Positions 46,854-59,749 of a stretch of 64,000 bases of DNA are shown here, piece by piece; position 1 is the first letter of the stretch; every line of letters begins with the position of its first letter. Both the position numbers and the translations under genes were made by a program. The notes below the pieces were generated by a model, which was not told the DNA's origin, searched no databases, and worked only from the letters and a program-made list of their open reading frames with translations. This stretch comes from Scleromitrula shiraiana (Eukaryota; Ascomycota; Leotiomycetes; Helotiales; Sclerotiniaceae), in NCBI GenBank assembly GCA_028455995.1, contig JABELC010000011.1:1488001-1552000 (forward strand), in the 5' to 3' direction.

Positions 46854-49814
46854 TTACTTCTGCCCCGAGAAAAACCACGAACTTCTCTTTCCAGACCCGG
46901 TAGTCTGAGGTTGCCCTTCACTCTGCTGCAAGCTAGAAATAATCGGAATCTGCGCATCACCACCACCACCTCTTAGTGGTTTGGCGATTCTGCTGCCCGC
47001 ACCACCAAAGCTAAATCCGCCTGTTGGTGATCCTAAACCTCTCGTGCTACCTGACTTTGCAGCCTCGAGACGTTCTTTGACGGCTGTGAGTTGGGCTTCG
47101 AATCTAGAAGAGGTATGTTAGTATTGATTATAGTTTATAATATCAGGAGAAAAGGGGAAAGGTGGAGGAAAGGATTTAGAGAAAGAAAGGGATAAACAAA
47201 CCTATGATTGGCCGCCGTCAGCTTCTCCTGAGAATCTTGTAATAAACTCTCTAAGCTCTGGATTCTCTCATTTCTAGCAATCAATTTTCGTTCGGCAATT
47301 GCAACCTCTTTCTTGAGACTGCCATTTTGCTCCACCAATTGACGTTGGACATGAGTGAGTTGTTCAAGATTTCTCTCCAAGAAAGCCATTTTCTTTTGTT
47401 GGGCTCGGTTATTCGACGAGCGGAGAACATTGTTGTATTGTTCTCTAGTTTCATCGAGGGAGATCTCAAGTTCGACGACTCGTTCGCAACGGTTTTGTAA
47501 ATCTCTCATTAGACTCTTCTTCATGACGTCAAATTCAGCGATTTGTTGCTGAACGGTTTTACCGCTGGCTGAAGCAGCCGCGGTACCATTTGTGACACCA
47601 CCTGCCTTTACTCTTTGTTGGAGATCCTCATTTACCGCCTTAAACTTTTCAATTTCGGCTGATTTTTGGGCAACTTCTTTCTTGAGGTCTTCCACCAATT
47701 CAGCTTTGACATCTTGATTGTTGGAATAAGCTTGCTCTAGACGTTCTTTGATCTCCGCGACATCAGATTCGCCCAAATTACGTTTTAGTAATTCTTCATA
47801 CTCTTGTTCGAGTACTTGGAGTCTCTGCTCTAGCTCCTCCCTTCGTTTGATGTTGGCGTCATTTGATGCCGATCCAAACATTGATAGTTCTGCTTGTCGA
47901 ACAATTCCTTGAGTTTCCACTAACTTTGCTTTGATTTCCTGAAACTCGTCGGGCGGAATGGCTTCACCTGCAGCACTTTGTTCGTGTAGACTGTCGATGT
48001 GATCAATAACCTTTTTGATACTTGCTTCATTTTCACTGAAGACATCTCCACCAAGATCAAAACCGGCCATCATTTGTGCCATTTTCTCAGCCTTCTTCTT
48101 TTCCTTCTCATCCAAAGCAGCGCTGGATTCTTTGGCGTTCATCCTAACATTAAGTAATTGCTCTTTGAGGTCATCTAGCTCAGCAGTAAGTTCAGAATTG
48201 GCTTCTTTCAGGCTGTCCATAGTAATCTGTGCTTCCTTGCTCTCGAACGTCAATCGTTCAAGTTGCATTCTAAACTCATTTGATTCGCCCGTGAGCCTTT
48301 CATTGTCTTTATTGGTCTTAGTATCTCGTTCTTTGAGGTAAGTAAGTTCTTCCTTGGTATCTCGTAGTGACTTCTCTACAGCTGCAATCTGTGTCTCCTT
48401 TTCTGAAATTTGATCTTGGAGTTCGTTCTCACGCCGTAAAAATTCCTCCCTCTCATCCTTATCTATTGGTAAACCGGGAGTAGCAGAACGTTCTGTCACG
48501 GGTGTATCTGCGCGACTTTCGGTAAGGCGTGAAGGAGTAGATGGTCGTGGTGCTCTGGCTGCATCTGCCTTAGCACCGCTTACTCCTGCAAGGGGCGGAG
48601 CCCATTGTTCTTTCGGAACGGCTTGTCCAGCACGCCATTGATGAACTTCACCCTCCAGCGAAGAAACATATGTTTCGAAAGTAGTAACTTGTGATTGGGC
48701 TTTCCGTAGTAATGCTTTGAGTTCTGCGGGACTGAGTTCGGCGTTGACCTTGGCTTTGTTCTTGATGGCTTTGGCTCGCATACCAAACCTCAAAGTACTT
48801 AAAGTTTCTTCGGCATTGTAACTACTTGGCGAGCAGTTGATGATAAGGGTAGTCCTACTGTTTCCTCCCAAACTCTCTTGTAGAATACGAGTGAGTTTGG
48901 AGTCTCGATATGGGATATGCGAAGATTTGCCGTCCGTCAGGTTGTTAATGACCATACCCAAAGCACTCAAACTCTTATTGATCTTCTTGGCCTCCTCTAA
49001 AGTCTGTCCACTAGCACCAGTCTTTCCAACCTTTTCACTACCAGCCAAATCGACCAGAAATAGTTGACCGCTCTTTGCCGACCCTGTTTCTACATTCTTC
49101 TGTGTAATCGTAATAACAAATATCGAATGTGATCTCGAGGATTCTGCGTTCATGTTCGTCGATGATACAGCTCTTGCATCCCCACCCCGCTTCATAACTT
49201 CGTAAACTTCTTGAACGCTTGAAACATAAACCTCTAATAAACCCTTAACGTAAACCCCTCTATTCTTCTCCTCATGGACCGGAAGGTTGTCATTTTGTGG
49301 CTGAAGCAGATCTCGAATACGCTCCATGTAAATTTCCATATAACTGACCCTCACAGTATATTCTATGGTACCCGGGCTGGACAAAATGCTGGCAAATATT
49401 TGCTCCACAATTCTAGGAATTACACCTCTTCCATCATCATTATCAAGATTCGTTCCCATCATCGTATAAGACTTTCCCGCACCCGTCTGACCGTATGCAA
49501 AGACCGTTCCATTATAACCGTTAAGAATATCGTCCACTGTAGGTTTGATAGAGAAATCGAAAACATCTTTTTGCCTTGAGCTCATGTCAAAGACACGATC
49601 GAAGGTAAAAGATCCCGAAGAATTAGTTGACTATATTGAAAAATCAGTAAAAAGAGTAGAGAGACTCCCATATTCAAATTTCGCTGTACAGAACACCTAC
49701 ATCAATAGCGCAAGTATCATCGGCCTCGAATTTAACGACAGGTAAACCTCCTTGTTCATTCTCGATGCGATTCTGCGGCCTAAACCGCGCAACAACCTTG
49801 ATGGAGTTCGACAT
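46854..49814 (-). CDS. Conventional kinesin heavy chain (kinesin-1)
   Basis: Three exons: 49814-49701, 49630-47202 and 47103-46854, giving 930 residues, close to my memory of the Neurospora protein (about 928). It is a plus-end-directed microtubule motor for hyphal vesicle and organelle transport. The start MSNSIKVVARFRPQNR is the conserved opening strand. Other landmarks are P-loop GQTGAGKS (85-92), switch I NAESSRSH, switch II LVDLAGSE, and microtubule-binding YRDSKLTRILQESLGGNSRT. Residues about 420-870 are heptad-rich coiled coil with breaks. The fungal kinesin tail follows: FEAQLTAVKERLEAAKSGST, then SRIAKPLRGGG (the IAK autoinhibitory motif) and a SSWFF ending. The 70-bp first intron and 98-bp last intron have consensus borders. 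Fungal kinesin-1 typically works without light chains. Confidence 0.96.
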
Positions 49815-50835
49815 GATCGCGAGATGGTTGTTATCCCGGAACGATCATATGTACAGAAGTCGAACTTCAAAAGTGGATGTTGTTGTCTTTGCACTCTTAA
49901 GAAGATCTGGTAATATTTTGGGTAACAAAAATGTGGTACCGGCACCGGCACTTTATGTGGTTTTTGATAAGGAGAGTGTTGTTGACACAATATCACGCTA
50001 AAGAATTTCGCGTACAGTAGAGAAATCAAATGGAATCTCAAAGTACAGGTAATAAATTCCCCTCTCTCAAGATGAATATGTATATGTACCTAATAAGTAG
50101 ATGTGATGTCGGAGAAATTACCAATGCAATGCAATCAACTTTTGTATAACAGGACTTATTACAAGAGAGATTAGATTTACTTGGTAGTATATGGGAAATC
50201 TTGTGATACTTACCTAGTTCTATATGGTGCATAGTACACATGCCCGGGACATGTACACAGATATGTTTCACTAGGTAAATGCTTGTATGAGTACCAAAAT
50301 AAGTAATAATAATTATTATGAGTTGTTAAAAATACTACTGTTTATATGTACAAATTATGAGTTTTTCATGGTCATCGCTGGCATTACAAGAACGAGGGAA
50401 GAAATTATAGATGTACTTTGTACTTTATACTTGATATAGATAGGTTGTACGAGTACGTAACCTCGAATGTTTGTTTATTTACTAGACAACAGATCTAGTT
50501 CTCCATCTAGGTAATAATTCAGGGTCATCAAGGGCAGGCAATTGATCCTAACAAAGTTCAACGCTAAAGTATAGTTCTGATTTACTAACAGTGTTGTAAG
50601 ATAACAAACAGCCTTACTATTCCTTGATAATCCATCAATACAAGAAAAAAATGAACTCCAATGCAGCATGCTGTTTCGTAACGCCCGAAGCCCATCCCCC
50701 GCCATATCATTATCAAAGATGTAGTTATGTAAAATATCACGAGGAAAGAATATGGTCTTCTGCTCTGGATATCATCCACATAGAAGAAATTCTGCCCCAA
50801 AATATCCTAGTATGCCTTATATGGTTGGGTATTGT
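49815..50835. other. Intergenic between kinesin start and RAD6 end
   Basis: About 1 kb. It holds the kinesin promoter and RAD6 3' flank. No convincing gene; the open frames here are short and featureless. Confidence 0.5.
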
Positions 50836-51502
50836 CTAGTCATCCTCCCAACTTTTCTCCACAGTTTCTCTTACTCGCTTTGTGTATTCTCTTCTGTTGT
50901 CTTTGTATAGGTTTGATGCTTCGACATTTGCGGGTGAGCCAGTATTAGGATCGTTCAGAAGACTGTTGAAAATATTAGTATACTGTCTTGAAAACAGATG
51001 CAACTTTTACAATGAATATTTACCTTTGAATACTTGTCAAAACGGCTGCAACATCATATGTAGGACTCCATCTGTTCTGCAGAATATCCAAACATAATTC
51101 TCCGGTAGCATAAACATTTGGGTGAAACATTTGACTGATGAATTTAACTGCGGGTGGCTTATTTGGATATTGTTCTTCGAATGTCATGACGAGTCGAAAT
51201 GTTCCATCTTCGAAAGGGGTGTCTGCAGGACCTATGATAACCGCGTTCCTAATGAAATAGATTGTTAGTATAAATGACTTGAGATATGATTCGAGTTGAT
51301 TGAGGTCTTACCAAAGCATAACATTATCTGCGACGGGGGAAGCAGAAACACCAGCAGGGGGATCTGTTTGCATGCGCTGAACGTTTTATTAGCATTTCAT
51401 TTCAACCATAATAATCTCATACTCCTCCATCTGTTGATAAAGATAGCGGTTGCTACTAACCTTGAAATCCCGCATAAGACGACGACGAGCTGGCGTAGAC
51501 AT
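50836..51502 (-). CDS. RAD6: Ubiquitin-conjugating enzyme E2 Rad6/Ubc2
   Basis: Four exons: 51502-51461, 51376-51312, 51248-51024 and 50962-50836, giving 152 residues. It is the nuclear E2 for histone H2B and PCNA monoubiquitination, and for N-degron turnover. The sequence opens MSTPARRRLMRDFKRMQTD and contains PFEDGTFRLVMTFEEQYPNK and FHPNVYATGELCLDILQNRW with catalytic Cys88. It continues YDVAAVLTSIQSLLNDPN to the helical ending KRVRETVEKSWEDD. The short acidic end matches filamentous fungi, which lack the long acidic tail of budding yeast. All three introns (84, 63 and 61 bp) have GT..AG borders and are needed to keep the frame. Divergent from the thiolase gene. Confidence 0.97.
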
Positions 51503-52278
51503 GATGACGATGAGAAAGGTTGGGAGATTGAAATGAGGACTTGGCTGGTGCGGAAAGGACCGTTGATGGTTTGTAGAGTTTTACGTGTGATAGATCTTGC
51601 TGAAGAAGATAAATTTCCAGAAATATGATGGATAGTAGGAAGTAAATTTGGAGTTGATCGGATGGTTTGGTTTGGTTTGGAATTAATAAAGTAAGTCAGA
51701 AGCCGGCGGAAGTTTTATGTGGGATCCCGAGAAGTTGGGTTGGGCTGGTAAGGTTGGACCGAACAATGATGATTGTGATAAGAACCCCTCCAAGATAAAA
51801 TGCATATGGCCATTCGACTCAATCAACTTGTATAGGTTATTGGTGGTATATTTTCAAATATCAACCATACTATGTAGATAACAATAACAAAAGAGAGACT
51901 CTTTTCTATGAACAAGACTTTCGAACAAGAACTGCTTTCATTCTCGATTTATTAAATTCCTTTTCGACTCATTCACTCACCCGCCACGTTCAGCCACACA
52001 CAATTAGTAAGGGTTCTTCTCTGATAATCACGTGGAGATTGTCTTGACAAGATTGAGCAATCGGAAGAGCTAGGTACGGAAAAGGCTTAGTTGCCCGCCT
52101 CTTCGAGCCCTGGCCCAAGCTTTCAAGGTCAAAGTCTGGGGTGGAATGCAGTCCGCCGTTGATAACCGCGGGACAAATGATAATCATAAGGAACTCAATC
52201 ACCAGTTTGATTCTTTCCTTTTCATAAACTCATATTACTCAGTTCTCATTTTCCTGTCGCCATCATTCGCAAACCATC
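51503..52278. promoter_or_regulatory. Shared upstream region of RAD6 and the thiolase gene
   Basis: 776 bp between two divergent ATGs, so it must hold both promoters. I see no specific operator. The stretch TGGTTTGGTTTGGAATT near 51664 is a short direct repeat. Confidence 0.5.
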
Positions 52279-53707
52279 ATGTTTTCTCATACTGTTAAAT
52301 CCTCAATCAAGAACTTGAGGATGTCATCTCCCTCATCGCGGCTTACACAAGTTCAAAGGCAGTTCAGTGCAAGTACCTCGGCTCGAAAAGAGATCCAAGA
52401 TGCATATATTCTGAGTGCATCAAGAACACCTACAGCGAAAGTATTAAAGTTCCGATATAACAAAAAATCTCAATTCTAACATATCAATTAGTTCAATGGA
52501 TCGTTTCTTACAGTTACTGCTCCACAGCTAGGTGCAGTAGCAATTAAATCCGCTCTCGAGAAATCAAAAGTCCCAGTATCAAAAATCACAGATGTATACA
52601 TGGGAAATGTGTTACAAGGCAGTGTGGGACAAGCACCAGCTCGACAAGCCTCCATATTTGCTGGATTACCTTCCAGTGTAGAAGCCGTCACAATCAACAA
52701 AGTATGCGCATCTGGAATGAAAGCCGTAGTACTCGCCGCACAAAATATCCAACTCGGACTTGCGGAAGCTCAAATCGCAGGAGGAATGGAAAATATGTCT
52801 AGAGTACCTTATTATCTTCCTCGAGCTAGTAGCTTACCAGCTTTTGGTAATGTGCAGGCAGAGGATGGTCTCATCAAGGATGGTTTGTGGGATGTTTACA
52901 ATCAATTTCATATGGGTGTTTGTGCGGAAACTACTGCGAAGAAATATGAAATTACAAGGGAACAACAAGACGAATATGCGATTCAATCATATAAACGAGC
53001 GCAAGAAGCATGGAAGAATGGTGCATTTAAGGATGAGATTGTTCCCGTTACTGTGAAAGGAAGAAAAGGGGATACTATAATCGATACAGATGAAGGATAT
53101 CTCGATGTCAAGTTCGACAAAGTATCTTCATTAAAACCAGCATTCGTAAAAGATGGCACCGGAACAGTCACAGCAGCAAACGCCTCAACATTCAACGATG
53201 GTGCTAGTGCATTGGTACTAGGAAACAAAGCCATTGCACGAGAATATGGATCAAGTTCCAGAGTATTGGCTCGAATTTGTGGATCAGCTGATGCTGCAAT
53301 CGATCCAGTTGATTTCCCAGTCGCTCCAGCAAAAGCAGTACCAATTGCTTTAGAAAGAGCTGGTATCAAGAAAGAAGATGTAGCAATTTGGGAATTTAAC
53401 GAAGCATTTGCAGCTGTTATCAAAGCAAATGAGAAGGTATGTTTAATCCCTTACTCCAACAAAAATTCAACATCAAAGAATTAATAACATTAACATACAA
53501 CCTACCTAGATCCTCGGACTTGAGAATGCAAAAGTAAACCTCCTAGGAGGAGCCATCTCGATCGGCCACGCATTAGGGAGTTCAGGATCCAGAATCCTAA
53601 CTACCTTATTACATCAATTGAAGGTTGGAGAATATGGTGTTGCGGCTATTTGCAATGGTGGTGGTGCTGCGACTGCTATTGTAGTCCAGAGAATTGATTC
53701 TGTATGA
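52279..53707 (+). CDS. Acetyl-CoA C-acetyltransferase (thiolase), mitochondrial type
   Basis: Three exons: 52279-52440, 52492-53436 and 53510-53707, giving 434 residues. It catalyses 2 acetyl-CoA to acetoacetyl-CoA and the reverse. The first 36 or so residues are basic and Ser-rich without acids (SSIKNLRMSSPSSRLTQVQR), a mitochondrial presequence, followed by DAYILSASRTPTAKFNGSF. NKVCASGMKAVVLAAQNI holds the acyl-accepting Cys126, and GGMENMSRVPYYLP follows. NEAFAAVIKANEK, GHALGSSGSR (His389) and CNGGGAATA (Cys417) supply the remaining active site. The family is large; the presequence and the GHALGSSG variant favour the mitochondrial enzyme over the cytosolic ergosterol-pathway Erg10. Introns of 51 and 73 bp lie on clean phase-0 boundaries. 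Confidence 0.94.
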
Positions 53708-54475
53708 TAAACTTATGAATTTATGAATGAAAACTTGCTTCGGATGGGAATGGCATGGGATGGTAGTTATCTTAGGTATTAGCAAAAGGATTTTTTTTAC
53801 ACATCTATGAGTGAATGTTTGATATGTGTGATGAGACGGTTACTATGTACCTACCACAAAGTTTGCCATTCGATTCACTTGCAACCAGAATCACTTCGAT
53901 ATTCCATCTACTCCCTCAAAGTTCAAACCTCCTGACTAGTTTAAGATCCCAACCAAACACGACTTATTCGACAATCAAGCATTTCCTGAATCATATTTCC
54001 CTACCGAGTCTACACTCCCGTTCCGTACCGCCTTCCGCCGGCAGTCAATACTAGTAGCTGCGCTACTAGCGTAGGGGGACTAAGAGGATAACCGATTTTC
54101 CCACGTGCAGTAAAATGTCCATGCGGGAGAGGGACTTTCACATGCAAGAAATTGTGAGTGACATCATAGCCGAGATCACCACATCAACGTGCAGACACCC
54201 GCCCAGCCTTTTTTTATCATGCGAAACTTTCAGAATTCTATACGAATGCGACAGACGAGTTGTTGATCATTTATTTACGATAGGTGAACGAAGGATTTAC
54301 ATACTATTTTTGAACCGCATATTGAGAGTTGAGATTTATTGTTTATGAATCAGTGAATGAAGAGTGCCACTGTACCTATTGCGATTGATACGCCTACAAC
54401 ACTGTCTATCCTATCCTATTCAACCCCAGACCTATCTATCAACCACCAAACCCAACAATCACCCCTACCAATCAA
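53708..54475. other. Intergenic, nothing recognised
   Basis: 3' flank of the thiolase gene and promoter of the next gene. A short near-palindrome, CTAGTAGCTGCGCTACTAG, lies at 54051-54069. No gene. Confidence 0.5.
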
Positions 54476-55528
54476 ATGGACGATCCAAGTACGCTCATCC
54501 TCTCCCCTTTAAGCACCCTATACTCATACTAACCCCCCCTACTCACAGAATCCCAAATCCCCACCATAATCAGCCTCCTCTGCAGTTCCTCGCCCTCAAC
54601 CCAACAACAAACTCTCCAAACCTACTTCGTACCGCACGCCTCGTTTTCTCATCCCTTGTGTTATGTTCCTAGTTTTAGCCATATAAGACTTCCGATTCTA
54701 GGTGAGGTCGATTCGAGATGGGTGCTGGAGAGGGTTTATAGGTGGTACAGGGTTATTAGTCCGAAGATTGAGGTGGAGGTTGAATGGGTTGGTGAGGCTG
54801 GTTTTTTCTTTTTTTTTTTTTTTAGTTTTGGATAGGATGTGGGGGTGTATGGGGGAGAGGAGAAGAGTGAGCGTGGAAGAGAGTGATGGGTTGGGTTGAA
54901 TGAATTGCTAATTTGGAGTTTATACGACTGTAGAATTCAACAAGGAAAGTCTAACACTAATCGTCCAAATGCAACAAGTTTTCTCCCTATTCTTCGTACC
55001 TTGTATGTACCTCATCCTCCTTTCCCCCCTCTCTCATCCCCTAGCTCTCACGAACCCATACTAACCACCCCTCCAGTTTACTCCCCCACCGTCTCTTTGA
55101 CCACCCTCCTCAAACTCGTCCCCGCGCCCCCCTCCTACTATTCCATCCCCTCTTCCTCTCCTACAACCGCCTTCTCCGCCTCCAAAACCCGTAAACCCGT
55201 CTACCTCATCCGCCACCAAACAGACCTATACCAATCCAACGAAGTGGTGAAGTTTTTCTGGCCGGGCGGTAATACTATAATTGGGATTTGGAGGTTGATT
55301 GCGACGGGGCTTTGTATATTGGGCGCTGTGTTGGGGTGGGTGACGGGGATTACGTGGGTGGAGGAGAGGTGGGGGTGGGGAGTTACGGTTGAGGGGCAGG
55401 AGAAGGGGATGGGGGGGAGAGTTGGTAGTGAGGGGGAGAGGAGGAATGGGGAGAGGAATGGAGAGGGGGAAGTTGGGGAGAGGAGGAAGAGAAATGAAGG
55501 GAGGCAGAGGTTGGTTAATGGATCTTAG
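54476..55528 (+). CDS. Fungal membrane protein with SigF-like NTF2-like domain
   Basis: Four exons: 54476-54488, 54549-54791, 54919-55002 and 55077-55528, giving 263 residues. Exon 1 encodes only MDDP plus one base. The joined protein reads MDDPKSQIPTIISLLCSS, TYFVPHASFSHPLCYVPSF, VLERVYRWYRVISPKIEVEV, VYTTVEFNKESLTLIVQMQQ, VFSLFFVPFYSPTVSLTTLL and HQTDLYQSNEVVKFFWPGG. I associate this order with the fungal SigF-like NTF2-like family, from memory. A hydrophobic segment (IWRLIATGLCILGAVLGWVT) follows as a likely membrane helix. The C-terminal 70 residues are Gly/Glu/Arg-rich and repetitive. No activity is known to me; NTF2-like folds often bind small lipophilic ligands, which is inference here. 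The 127-bp second intron ends at a GAG acceptor. Confidence 0.78.
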
Positions 55529-56309
55529 GGTGGAGGTTTGTTTGTCTTTCTTGGGGGTGGATTGAATCAAACGGAACCGAAACTGGATGAATGGATTCAC
55601 ATACCTAGGATTGACGTTTTCTTCGATATTCACGTTTTATGTGGAGTTGATTTGGTTGGAGGAATACTACGTATCTTACTTTACTAGTGGGTATATTAAC
55701 TCATGAACAATCTCTAATATTTAGGTTTTTATCAAAACAGAAATATATTCCCTCATCTAATTATCAACAATTATACGATTTTATCTGATGTTTGCTTTCT
55801 CTTCGTTTGATTGTTCTGGCTAGGACCAGCTACTCTTTGAAGTGCGCCAGTAAACTCGAATACCAGAGGGTTCTTCCACGCCTTGAGAAAAGGAGATCTC
55901 CCTCCAATTAGTTGCCTCCCATATAGGAATAAATCTGGGAAGCGGAAGTCTTCGTTTGCTTCCAACGAAATTGCAATATGTGTGATCTATGCCTTTTAGA
56001 CAGTACATAAATCACACATTTAAAAGTAAGCTTCTTTGGCTTAGTCAAGTCTTCTAAGAGTGGCTACTAATTAGTAGTATCGCAGTCTTCTAAAGGCGCT
56101 GTAGTATTCCCTGGCTATTTTGAGTGGCCGTCCGATTGCGAAATGAGCAGCATTGTGTCAGAATCTATTCTGAATTTACTAATTGCACCGTATTACCTAG
56201 ATATAGACTCCATAGAACTTTGTATTTAAATCCTTAGCTTAGCACGTCTCAATACCCCTAGGGAGGTCGAGGATTCAGACCTCAGAGTATGTTTCCGCTA
56301 GACGAAAAA

Positions 56310-56342
<33 letters not shown>

Positions 56343-57252
56343 AACTAGACATAGATTCCAAGAAGAGACAACCTTTGCCAGGCCAAAAGTTCTCATATAG
56401 TGGAGTAGATCCTAATAAGGTAAGATACGATGATTTGAAATGCGAAGCTTGAGTCCATCATCACCGAATTGTTCCAAATTCCCATTCAATACATGTCGCT
56501 GCAGTGTACGAATTGGCAAATGGAAACGAATGTATGTAAGCGATACCGAGATACCTAGTATATTGTGCCAACCCGCTCTCCCGTGGCTTGGTTAAACGAT
56601 GTCATCAAACTTTCTTCTAGAATCCCCCCGCAATCCTTTACGAATGCGAATCAGCCCTCATCGCAACTAACATATGTACATATAGCTTTGTCCCTGAGAT
56701 GATCGGGTAATATCCTCTGATACTACCTTTGCTGCACTCGATTCTCAGAAAGTAAAGAAAAGGATGTTTCATGGGGGACGGAGAATCTCCAAGTTCCAAA
56801 CACAACTCCCCCATATCAAAAATAGGACCGTCAAGACACAATTTGGTTTTGTGTTACAAGGCTATGATACCAGTTTTGAAAAGTGCAATGAATCCGTTTT
56901 CTTCATCTCAAAGGATAATTTCAGAACGTACACTGCAGGTTCTATCCCATTGATGTGTTGAGAACAACAGTGTGGCTTGTTCGTAGTAAGTATCAACGTG
57001 GAGGATGTTCAACCTAGAGAAAGGTGTGGTAGCACAATAACATTGGCGCTGCAATTTGTTATTGCCACTTATATCAGACCTCCCGAAGTCTGTCAGAAGA
57101 ATTAACATATAAAGAATGGATATTCAATATGTTGTATAGGTTTTTGTTCCCGTTTCTTTGTAGCAGAAACTTGAAGCTAGGCTTCGGTATTTCGTTGTAT
57201 GACTTGTGTTTTTGTTTTCAAATATACACTCTTTGACTTTTAATATTTCATA
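55529..57252. other. Long intergenic region with a microsatellite
   Basis: 1.7 kb. Apart from the trinucleotide run at 56310-56342 I see no supportable feature. Overlapping short frames at 55771-56008 and 56764-57108 show no domain. Confidence 0.5.
56310..56342 (+). repeat. (TAC)11 microsatellite
   Basis: An uninterrupted TAC repeat of 33 bp in an intergenic region; a likely length-variable marker. Confidence 0.95.
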
Positions 57253-58640
57253 ATGCTTTATCCTAACGCGGCCGTTGCCATTATAATCTGTGTTGTTTTC
57301 CCTACTATTTCTGGTTTGGCTGTAGGACTTCGAACATATGCACAAAAGGTTTTGGGAAATTCGTTTCGTGCCGATGACTATCTCATTATCTTTGGACAGG
57401 TGCGTACTCCGAACTCAGTCATCCTTCATGAAGCTAACCTGTGGATAGATAATATCAATGGGATTATGTGCAATGGGAATTTATGCAGCATGTAAAGCCG
57501 GGTTTGGCTGGCCACTCCAAGATATAGCTCGATATGGTGTCCAGGAACAATTTGGAAAGGTAACTAATCAATCAATTCCAGTTTCACTACTCTGCCTGAT
57601 TTCTAATTTGTTCTCAATAGACCATACTAGCAAGTCATGTTCTATGGGCAAGCTCGGTCAGCATGGTCCGAATCGGTTTACTATTCTACTATCGCAGGTT
57701 ATTTCGCACTCGAACATTTCTCATCTCAGATACAATAATGATAATCATATCCCTTATGTGGTTTTTCACTGCTGTCATGGTAAGTTTCAGTTAGTCAGCC
57801 TGTTCGTGATCCAAGCTTACAAAAGATAAAGACTACTTCTCTCTCATTCTCTTGGAATGCCGAATCAGTCATCTCTGAATATAGCATTAATTTCTTCGGA
57901 TGGATTATTGCAGCAATATGTCTCAATATTGCATTAGATGTTGCTACATTAGCTCTACCGGCTTTCTTGATTGGAAGTTTGAAGTTGAATCCAAAAAAGA
58001 AGATAATGGTTATGGGAATTTTTACTTTCGGGGTATTGTGAGTTTTCTCAGCATAGATTAAATATAATATTTTGGAAGTCAGATGTTGGGATCTAACAAC
58101 GTTATATCTAGTTGCATCACTGCGTCAATTGTACGATTGTATTATATCGCCACATTCTACAATGTCAAAGAGCCGAGTCCAGAACTAGCAGGTAAGTATC
58201 ATCGATAAACTAAAACGATACACACCCCTTCATCACTCCCTTCTATCTGAATCCTCAACCCAAGCCTCAACTTCCCATAAACTAACAGATTTCTCCTATT
58301 AACAGAAGCAACAATCTTTCACGCCTTCGTATGGGCAATCATAGAACCCTGCACCAGTATCCTAGCAGCCAGTCTCCCTACCTACACACCCATCATCAAA
58401 AAGATATATTCTCGCGGGTTCAAATTCCTCGGTTCTTTCCCAGGAAGCTCTGGTTCTGGTACGAGTAAAGGTTCAAGTTCCCAGGGCGAGAACAAGAAAG
58501 TACTTGGGAGTGATAGGTCTAGAAGATCAATGGGCTGGAAGGAGTTGGGCAGTGGGGAGGATGCGGCCCAGAATGAGGAAAATGCACATGAGATGGATGT
58601 TGTTGATTCGAGACTAAAGGGGCCGAGTCGGGGTACTTGA
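57253..58640 (+). CDS. Seven-helix fungal rhodopsin-domain membrane protein
   Basis: Six exons: 57253-57399, 57449-57559, 57621-57779, 57826-58037, 58112-58191 and 58306-58640, giving 347 residues with every join in frame. The layout matches the Pth11-like 'integral membrane' family of ascomycetes. AVAIIICVVFPTISGLAVGL is helix 1 and RADDYLIIFGQ carries the DDY motif after loop 1. Helix 2 is IISMGLCAMGIYAACKAGFG. Helices within ILASHVLWASSVSMVRIGLL and IMIIISLMWFFTAVM follow, then SINFFGWIIAAICLNIALDV, ALPAFLIGSLKLNPKKK, VFCITASIVRLYYIATFYN and FHAFVWAIIEPCTSILAASL. The last 85 residues are a Ser/Gly/Lys-rich cytoplasmic tail. No CFEM domain precedes it. Pth11 itself senses surface cues; the ligand here is unknown. 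Confidence 0.85.
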
Positions 58641-59749
58641 GGTTTTAATGGAGGGAAGAGCTTCGCGTGATGGATTTTTATGGTGCAATGGAATCCAGGG
58701 AGACTGACTGGATACATATTTGGTGGTAATCTATATTTGGTAGTGTAAAATTATATATATATTCATTATTGAAATCTGCTATCTACCAATATGACGCTGT
58801 GATAATGGGTTATGTTTCCTAGACATTCATGAATGTCATGCCAATGCATAGCCTGATAAAGCCCAAAGATTTTAATCCAACTACTCTCTTCTAGTACAAC
58901 TAGTTAAATGTGATAGAAATATGACATAATTTTATTAACAGCTGTTTCTTCAATCATCGAATATGTTCAATCCATCCAAAAAAAATAAAACTATGGCCTT
59001 TCCTCATTCCGTCATCATTCATGTTTCGTCGGAAGTTCACCTCTTCCATATTCTCCCATCCTATATTCGTCATCCATAAACATACTCTCCGATTCATCTG
59101 ATATAACATCAAATATCACATCGAGCGCAAACAAGACATGAAAGGTTCAGATTGAAATGCATATTCGAATCCACATCCACATCCACATCTCCACTCCAAC
59201 CCAACTGAATTCAATCCAATCCGTTTAAAATAGACTTCAAATTTCCACTTCATCTTCTGATACCGTCCCATCATACCCATCAACTTTTCAACTTTTCAAC
59301 TTTTCCTCATTTCTCCCATGTCCTACCACCAAACTACATATATACCAAATATGGAATATCGAACAAAAATCCACCCTGCCACCCCATGGATCAGATCCAT
59401 ATAAATCATATAGTACGTACTATGAACGCGACAAATCAACAAGAAACCTCCAAAACACGACATAACATAACATAAAATATCATGATGATGTAGATAGATA
59501 ATGAGACAGCCTCCAAAAGAAAATCAGAAACCGATATCCGACTATCTGAAACCAAACGCCTTCGCTCATTAAGTTCATTCATTGATTCCATTCCATTCCA
59601 TCTCATCCCCTATATTCAGTCATTTGTTGCGTTATATTAACAGCAAATCAGATACACAGAGCCCACAGAGCCCACAGTAAATGGGTTGAGTCCTCTGGTA
59701 TTTCCATATCACCTTAGGTCTCCTTGTTCACATTTCCCCCCTCTTCATA
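58641..59749. other. Convergent intergenic region
   Basis: 1.1 kb between the 3' ends of the rhodopsin-domain gene and the transcription factor gene. It contains CA-rich and repeated ACTTTTCA stretches (near 59285-59305); no gene. Confidence 0.5.

Noticed and set aside
47281..49579. Several plus- and minus-strand frames within kinesin
   Set aside because: All lie in other frames of a fully conserved 930-residue kinesin.
55771..56008. Overlapping minus-strand frames in the intergenic region
   Set aside because: Two competing frames, no domain and no splice logic; chance open frames.
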